From Candidatus Atribacteria bacterium (lineage in GTDB: Bacteria; Atribacterota; Atribacteria; Atribacterales; Atribacteraceae): DNA of 10,555 nt. Each line of letters starts with the position of its first letter. Within the stretch, counting starts at the first letter, position 1. A program made the translations under genes and the position numbers. The stretch lies in contig PWXL01000017.1 of assembly GCA_003561145.1 (NCBI GenBank), positions 1 to 10,555 of the forward strand. Reading direction: 5' to 3'. The notes below the pieces were generated by a model. The model saw only the letters and a list, made by a program, of their open reading frames with translations, did not search any database and was not told the origin of the DNA. Positions 7,417-10,555 of this stretch are shown here, in pieces.

Positions 7417-7447
7417 CGGGAGGGGGCCGTCCATCCTGGCCTCCCCG
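7417..7447 (+). other. Imperfect GC-rich hairpin in hppA-dnaG gap
   Basis: CGGG/AGG (7417-7423) can pair with CCT/CCCG (7440-7447) with one bulged C, and an inner GGCC/GGCC pairing is an alternative. The following bases (ctctttccc) are pyrimidine-rich but not a U-run, so termination would be weak at best. A second small imperfect stem follows at 7460-7480 (CCGGtAAA against TTTCCGG), just before the dnaG ribosome-binding site. Confidence 0.35.
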
Positions 7448-7478
7448 CTCTTTCCCATTCCGGTAAAAACGTGTTTCC

Positions 7479-7488
7479 GGGAGGAAGG
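7479..7488 (+). promoter_or_regulatory. Ribosome-binding region for dnaG
   Basis: The run GGGAGGAAGG offers two registers: GGAGG with a long 12-base spacing, or AAGG with an 8-base spacing, to the ATG at 7497. The ATG is supported because the protein reads as DnaG almost from its first residues. Confidence 0.55.
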
Positions 7489-7496
7489 CTGATAAT

Positions 7497-9287
7497 ATGT
7501 ATATTGAGGATTCCTGCCTGGAGGAAATTCAGAACCGAGTGGATTTGGTCGCCGTCATTTCCGAGTATGTCGAATTGAAGCCCGCCGGTCGAAGCTTCAA
7601 GGGGCTATGCCCCTTTCACGAGGAAAAGACCCCTTCATTCGTTGTTACCCCGGAAAAAGGAATATTTCATTGTTTTGGCTGTGGTACCGGTGGAAACGTG
7701 TTTTCCTTCCTCATGCGGATGGAGAACATACCCTTTCCTGAAGCGGTGGAAAACCTGGCTGAAAAATGTGGTGTGGAGCTTCCCAGGAGAAAAAAGGGCA
7801 ATGAAGGAAAACAGCGGAAGGAAAAAGAGCGGTTTTTCGAGCTCTCGGAGTCGGCCCGAGAGTACTATGTGCGGGAACTCTTCCAGTCCGCTGAGCCTGC
7901 CGCTCTCCGGGCGCGATCATATTTATTAAAAAAAAGAGCACTCAAGCCTGAGATATTACAGGAATTTGGTATAGGTTTTTCTTCACGCAGCGGGAAAGGA
8001 GTTATTGAGTATCTTTTATCCAAGGGTTTTTCCGGCTCGGAAATTATTGCTTCAGGCGTAGGGACTATCACCTCACGGCGGGCATTGAGCGACCGTTTCC
8101 GGGGACGGGTGACATTTGCACTGCAGGATGTAAATGGCCGTGTCATAGGTTTTGCCGGCAGGGCAATGGACGAATACGGGCCCAAGTATTTGAATGTGCC
8201 GGAAAGTACGTATTTTTCCAAGGGGAAGCACCTGTATGGTCTCCATGCTGCCAAAACACATATACGTAAACAAGGCCGGGCTGTATTGGTTGAGGGCTAT
8301 ATGGATTTCCTCACTTTGTACCAGGCAGGGATACAGAGTACGGTGGCTTCCATGGGGACGGCGCTTACAAAAGAACAGGCAACGCTGCTGCGGAGATTTG
8401 CCGGGGAGGTGATACTCTGCTTTGACTCCGACAGTGCAGGGGAGGCCGCAACCGCAAGAGGAATGCTTATATTGAGCGAAAAGGGTTTGCAGGTACGTAT
8501 CGTACCCTTGCCTTCTCCCTATGATCCGGATTCTTACCTTCAGGAGAAGGGCACAAAAAGTTTCGAGGCCTTACTCGATAATGCCCAGTCCCTTTTTGAT
8601 TATCAATTGGGATTATTCATCAAAAAGTATGGTTATGATACATTAGAAGCAAAAGTAAAGATCATCCGCGGTATCGAACCCTATGTGCGGTCGCTTGATG
8701 ACTTTGTCGAGCGTTCCTTGCGCATCAAGCAAGTATCTCACCAACTCGGTGTTTCCGAGTCCGTATTCTATGAAAGTTTCAATGCGAGAGGCGGCCGCTC
8801 CGCAGCGGTCAATATCCTGAAAGGCACTCAAGCGCTGGAACCGGGGAACATTAAAGCGGAACGTCTGCTTCTCCAGGTTGCGGTCGAAAACCCCGTTTTG
8901 CGTGGATATATTTTGCGGGAAATGGAAACGGAAGATTGGTCTATAGATGAAAACCGGCGCATGTTCCAGGCTGTATGCACCTTGGCGGGAAAAGTGAATA
9001 GTTTTACAGCTGCGGATCTCATTGACCTATTTTCCGGTGATGAAAAAATGGGTACCTATGTTTCCAGGGTGTGTTCTTCCCCCGAAGCAGTATCCTGTGA
9101 TGCAGATGTGGTTCGTGGTTTGGTGGGGAGAGTGAGGCTTGCTGCCCTGGAAAAAGAAAAACAGAGCGTGCAAAGGGAACTTTCTGTATGTAAGGATATA
9201 GAAGTTTTGAAGCGTTTTGAGTCGATTTTACGGCAGGAGAAAGAATTACGACAATCCCACAAAGAGAGAGGAGAGGGGGTTCTTTGA
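7497..9287 (+). CDS. dnaG: DNA primase
   Basis: Synthesises RNA primers at the replication fork together with the replicative helicase. The 596 residues fit the bacterial family. The N-terminal CHC2 zinc-binding domain has ligands C38, H41, C59 and C62 (CPFH and CFGC). The catalytic core contains RGRVTFAL..GRVIGFAGR, then the TOPRIM residues: EGYMD with E266, FDSDSAG (309-315) with D310 and D312, and DPDS (343-346). These metal-binding acidic residues are all present. The region after about residue 430 is poorly conserved, as expected for the helicase-interaction domain, and ends in a charged, coiled-coil-like stretch. The stop overlaps the sigma factor's TTG start (TTGA), a coupling consistent with the well-known dnaG-rpoD pairing. 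No defect was seen. Confidence 0.98.
   Translation: MYIEDSCLEEIQNRVDLVAVISEYVELKPAGRSFKGLCPFHEEKTPSFVVTPEKGIFHCFGCGTGGNVFSFLMRMENIPFPEAVENLAEKCGVELPRRKKGNEGKQRKEKERFFELSESAREYYVRELFQSAEPAALRARSYLLKKRALKPEILQEFGIGFSSRSGKGVIEYLLSKGFSGSEIIASGVGTITSRRALSDRFRGRVTFALQDVNGRVIGFAGRAMDEYGPKYLNVPESTYFSKGKHLYGLHAAKTHIRKQGRAVLVEGYMDFLTLYQAGIQSTVASMGTALTKEQATLLRRFAGEVILCFDSDSAGEAATARGMLILSEKGLQVRIVPLPSPYDPDSYLQEKGTKSFEALLDNAQSLFDYQLGLFIKKYGYDTLEAKVKIIRGIEPYVRSLDDFVERSLRIKQVSHQLGVSESVFYESFNARGGRSAAVNILKGTQALEPGNIKAERLLLQVAVENPVLRGYILREMETEDWSIDENRRMFQAVCTLAGKVNSFTAADLIDLFSGDEKMGTYVSRVCSSPEAVSCDADVVRGLVGRVRLAALEKEKQSVQRELSVCKDIEVLKRFESILRQEKELRQSHKERGEGVL
9269..9280 (+). promoter_or_regulatory. Purine-rich ribosome-binding region for rpoD
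   Basis: A long purine tract containing AGGAG (9269-9273) and GAGGGGG (9273-9279) lies in the last codons of dnaG, four to ten bases before the TTG at 9284. It supports this non-ATG start. The next in-frame ATG lies far inside conserved region 1.2 and would remove all of region 1.1. Confidence 0.65.
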
Positions 9288-10390
9288 CCGGAACCGGCCA
9301 TCAGAAGTCAACTCTTGAAAATATTCCCGAGGTTTGGTCTCTGATTGAAAGCGGGAAGAAAAAAGGTTTTATAACCTTTAAAGAACTCAACAATGCATTG
9401 GGTGACGATGTGGTCAACATCGAAAAACTCGATGATATCTATAACACCCTCTCCAACCTTGGCATCGAGGTTTCCGATGAAGAGGAGAGAGGCAAGGATG
9501 TCGTTACCCCGCCTGGAACAGAGGGACTGAAGCTTGAGGGAATAAAGGGAATCGGGGTGGATGACCCCGTAAAAATGTATTTGAAGGAAATCGGCCAGGT
9601 ACCCCTTCTTACTCCTAAAGAGGAGGTCGAACTGGCCAAAAGGGTGGAGAAGGGTGACCCTGAGGGCAAAAAAAAGCTTATAGAGGCGAATCTTCGCCTG
9701 GTGGTGAGTATCGCGAAACGGTATGTCGGCCGTGGAATGCTTTTTCTGGACTTGATTCAGGAAGGGAATCTCGGACTCATACGGGCGGTTGAAAAGTTCG
9801 ACTACCGAAAGGGATACAAGTTCAGTACCTATGCTACCTGGTGGATCCGACAGGCGATAACCCGTGCTATCGCGGACCAGGCCAGAACGATTCGCATTCC
9901 CGTTCACATGGTGGAAACCATCAACAAGCTGATCCGTATATCCCGTCAGCTGTTGCAGGAATTAGGCAGGGAGCCGCAGCCGGAAGAAGTGGCTCAAAAC
10001 ATGGGTATATCGGTCGAGAAAGTACGGGAAATTCTCAAAACAGCCCAGGAACCTCTCTCTTTAGAGACCCCTATCGGAGAAGAAGAAGACAGTCACTTAG
10101 GTGACTTTATTGAGGATCACGGGGTTTTGGCACCGCCCAAGGCAGCCTCTTTTACACTTTTGAAGGAACAGCTTGAAGACGTTCTCAATACCTTGACCGA
10201 TCGGGAGCGCATGGTATTAAAACTTCGTTTTGGGTTGCAGGACGGACGACCTCATACCCTGGAGGAAGTCGGCCAGATATTCGGGGTAACACGGGAAAGA
10301 ATCCGCCAGATAGAGGCCAAGGCGTTACGTAAGTTGCGCCATCCCAATCGAAGTAAGAAGTTACGCGATTACCTTGACGAAGCCGAGTAA
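9284..10390 (+). CDS. rpoD: RNA polymerase primary sigma factor (SigA/RpoD)
   Basis: Housekeeping sigma factor that directs RNA polymerase to -35/-10 promoters. The 368 residues match the short SigA type of Firmicutes, without the long spacer seen in proteobacterial RpoD. Domains in order: region 1.1 (about 15-68, SGKKKGFITFKELNNAL), region 1.2 (about 91-125, GVDDPVKMYLKEIG), region 2 (136-206) with the core-binding and -10 recognition helices (NLRLVVSIAKRY, FSTYATWWIRQAITRAI), region 3 (about 207-290, IPVHMVETINKL and LGREPQPEEVA), and region 4 (about 295-360) with the -35 recognition helix-turn-helix HTLEEVGQIFGVTRERIRQIEAKALRKLRHP split at 324-342 and 343-354. The start is TTG, overlapping the dnaG stop; the residues right after it resemble SigA N-termini. 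Its last codons contain the -35 box of the downstream tRNA promoter. Confidence 0.97.
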   Translation: MTGTGHQKSTLENIPEVWSLIESGKKKGFITFKELNNALGDDVVNIEKLDDIYNTLSNLGIEVSDEEERGKDVVTPPGTEGLKLEGIKGIGVDDPVKMYLKEIGQVPLLTPKEEVELAKRVEKGDPEGKKKLIEANLRLVVSIAKRYVGRGMLFLDLIQEGNLGLIRAVEKFDYRKGYKFSTYATWWIRQAITRAIADQARTIRIPVHMVETINKLIRISRQLLQELGREPQPEEVAQNMGISVEKVREILKTAQEPLSLETPIGEEEDSHLGDFIEDHGVLAPPKAASFTLLKEQLEDVLNTLTDRERMVLKLRFGLQDGRPHTLEEVGQIFGVTRERIRQIEAKALRKLRHPNRSKKLRDYLDEAE

Positions 10391-10402
10391 TGTAGGTATA
10401 GT
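10374..10402 (+). promoter_or_regulatory. Sigma-70/SigA-type promoter for tRNA-Asn
   Basis: TTGACG (10374-10379) and TATAGT (10397-10402) each match the consensus at five of six positions and are separated by exactly 17 bases. Transcription would begin near 10408-10411, about ten bases before the mature tRNA. The -35 box lies inside the rpoD coding region (codons for Leu-Asp-Glu near its end) and the -10 box lies just past the rpoD stop. Confidence 0.8.
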
Positions 10403-10419
10403 ATGCTTGGTTTAAAAAT

Positions 10420-10494
10420 TCCTCGGTAGCTCAACGGTGGAGCATCCGGCTGTTAACCGGAGGGTTGCAGGTTCGAATCCTGCCCGGGGAGCCA
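10420..10494 (+). tRNA. tRNA-Asn (anticodon GTT)
   Basis: A full cloverleaf can be folded by eye. The acceptor stem is 10420-10426 with 10484-10490 (seven pairs, one G-U). The D stem GCTC (10429-10432) pairs with GAGC (10440-10443). The anticodon stem TCCGG (10445-10449) pairs with CCGGA (10457-10461) around loop CTGTTAA, giving anticodon GTT (10452-10454), which reads AAC/AAU for asparagine. A five-base variable loop follows, then the T stem GCAGG (10467-10471) with CCTGC (10479-10483) around TTCGAAT. The discriminator is G10491 and the CCA end (10492-10494) is encoded. There is no intron and no mismatched stem. It sits between its own promoter and an intrinsic terminator, so it can be made independently of rpoD. 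Confidence 0.97.
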
Positions 10495-10502
10495 GCTTAT
10501 AC

Positions 10503-10543
10503 AAACGGCAGAATCTCTGTGTGAGAGATTCTGCCGTTTTTTT
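10503..10543 (+). terminator. Strong Rho-independent terminator
   Basis: A perfect 16-base-pair inverted repeat (10503-10518 with 10524-10539) surrounds a GTGTG loop and runs into a seven-T tract (10537-10543). It begins eight bases after the tRNA CCA end. It should end the tRNA transcript and any read-through from dnaG-rpoD. Only three T residues follow the stem on the other strand, so it is probably one-directional. The last 12 bases of the window show nothing further. Confidence 0.95.
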
Positions 10544-10555
10544 GGAATGACCACC

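Noticed and set aside
8421..8441. FDSDSAG instead of the more familiar DGDxAG in primase
   Set aside because: A Ser at this place is common in Firmicutes primases and the metal-binding Asp residues are present.
1..10555. CRISPR arrays, insertion sequences, phage genes or tandem repeats
   Set aside because: No repeated spacers, transposase-like frames or long direct repeats were seen; the region is ordinary core chromosome apart from the divergent regulator.

Overview
The window is a compact stretch of bacterial chromosome with every gene on the + strand. In order it holds the 3' part of glyS, a divergent pyruvate,phosphate dikinase (PPDK) regulatory protein, ppdK, a membrane pyrophosphatase (hppA), dnaG, the primary sigma factor gene (rpoD/sigA), a tRNA-Asn(GTT) gene and a strong intrinsic terminator. 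No mobile element, CRISPR array or phage gene was seen. The longest stretch without a gene is the 169-base ppdK-hppA gap.

The organism is most likely an anaerobic member of the Firmicutes, class Clostridia. This is inferred from four things: the separate-subunit glycyl-tRNA synthetase beta chain, the regulator/ppdK pair, the dnaG-rpoD pair with a short SigA-type sigma factor of 368 residues, and purine-rich Shine-Dalgarno sites before every gene. Genus cannot be read from the sequence.

Layout: 1-1718 glyS (5' end outside the window); 1715-2575 PPDK regulator; 2572-5238 ppdK; 5408-7396 hppA; 7497-9287 dnaG; 9284-10390 rpoD; 10420-10494 tRNA-Asn; 10503-10543 terminator. glyS/regulator and regulator/ppdK each overlap by four bases (ATGA), and dnaG/rpoD overlap by four bases (TTGA), which points to translational coupling. 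The two gaps (5239-5407 and 7397-7496) each contain a GC-rich hairpin without a convincing U-tract. The genes may therefore form one long transcription unit, possibly with internal attenuation. The tRNA gene has its own near-consensus sigma-70 type promoter, whose -35 box lies inside the last codons of rpoD.

Functionally there are two themes. The middle of the window is a pyrophosphate module: PPDK interconverts pyruvate + ATP + Pi with PEP + AMP + PPi, the upstream protein belongs to the family that switches PPDK off and on, and HppA couples PPi hydrolysis to ion pumping. The flanks are information-processing genes (glyS, dnaG, rpoD, tRNA-Asn).

The most unusual observation is that the PPDK regulator has lost the hallmark residues of its family. 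The P-loop-like segment (usually of the form GVSRTSKTP) reads TMCYPHRDE, and the usual DDG reads STG. The frame is intact, and the PPDK beside it keeps the target threonine and catalytic histidine.
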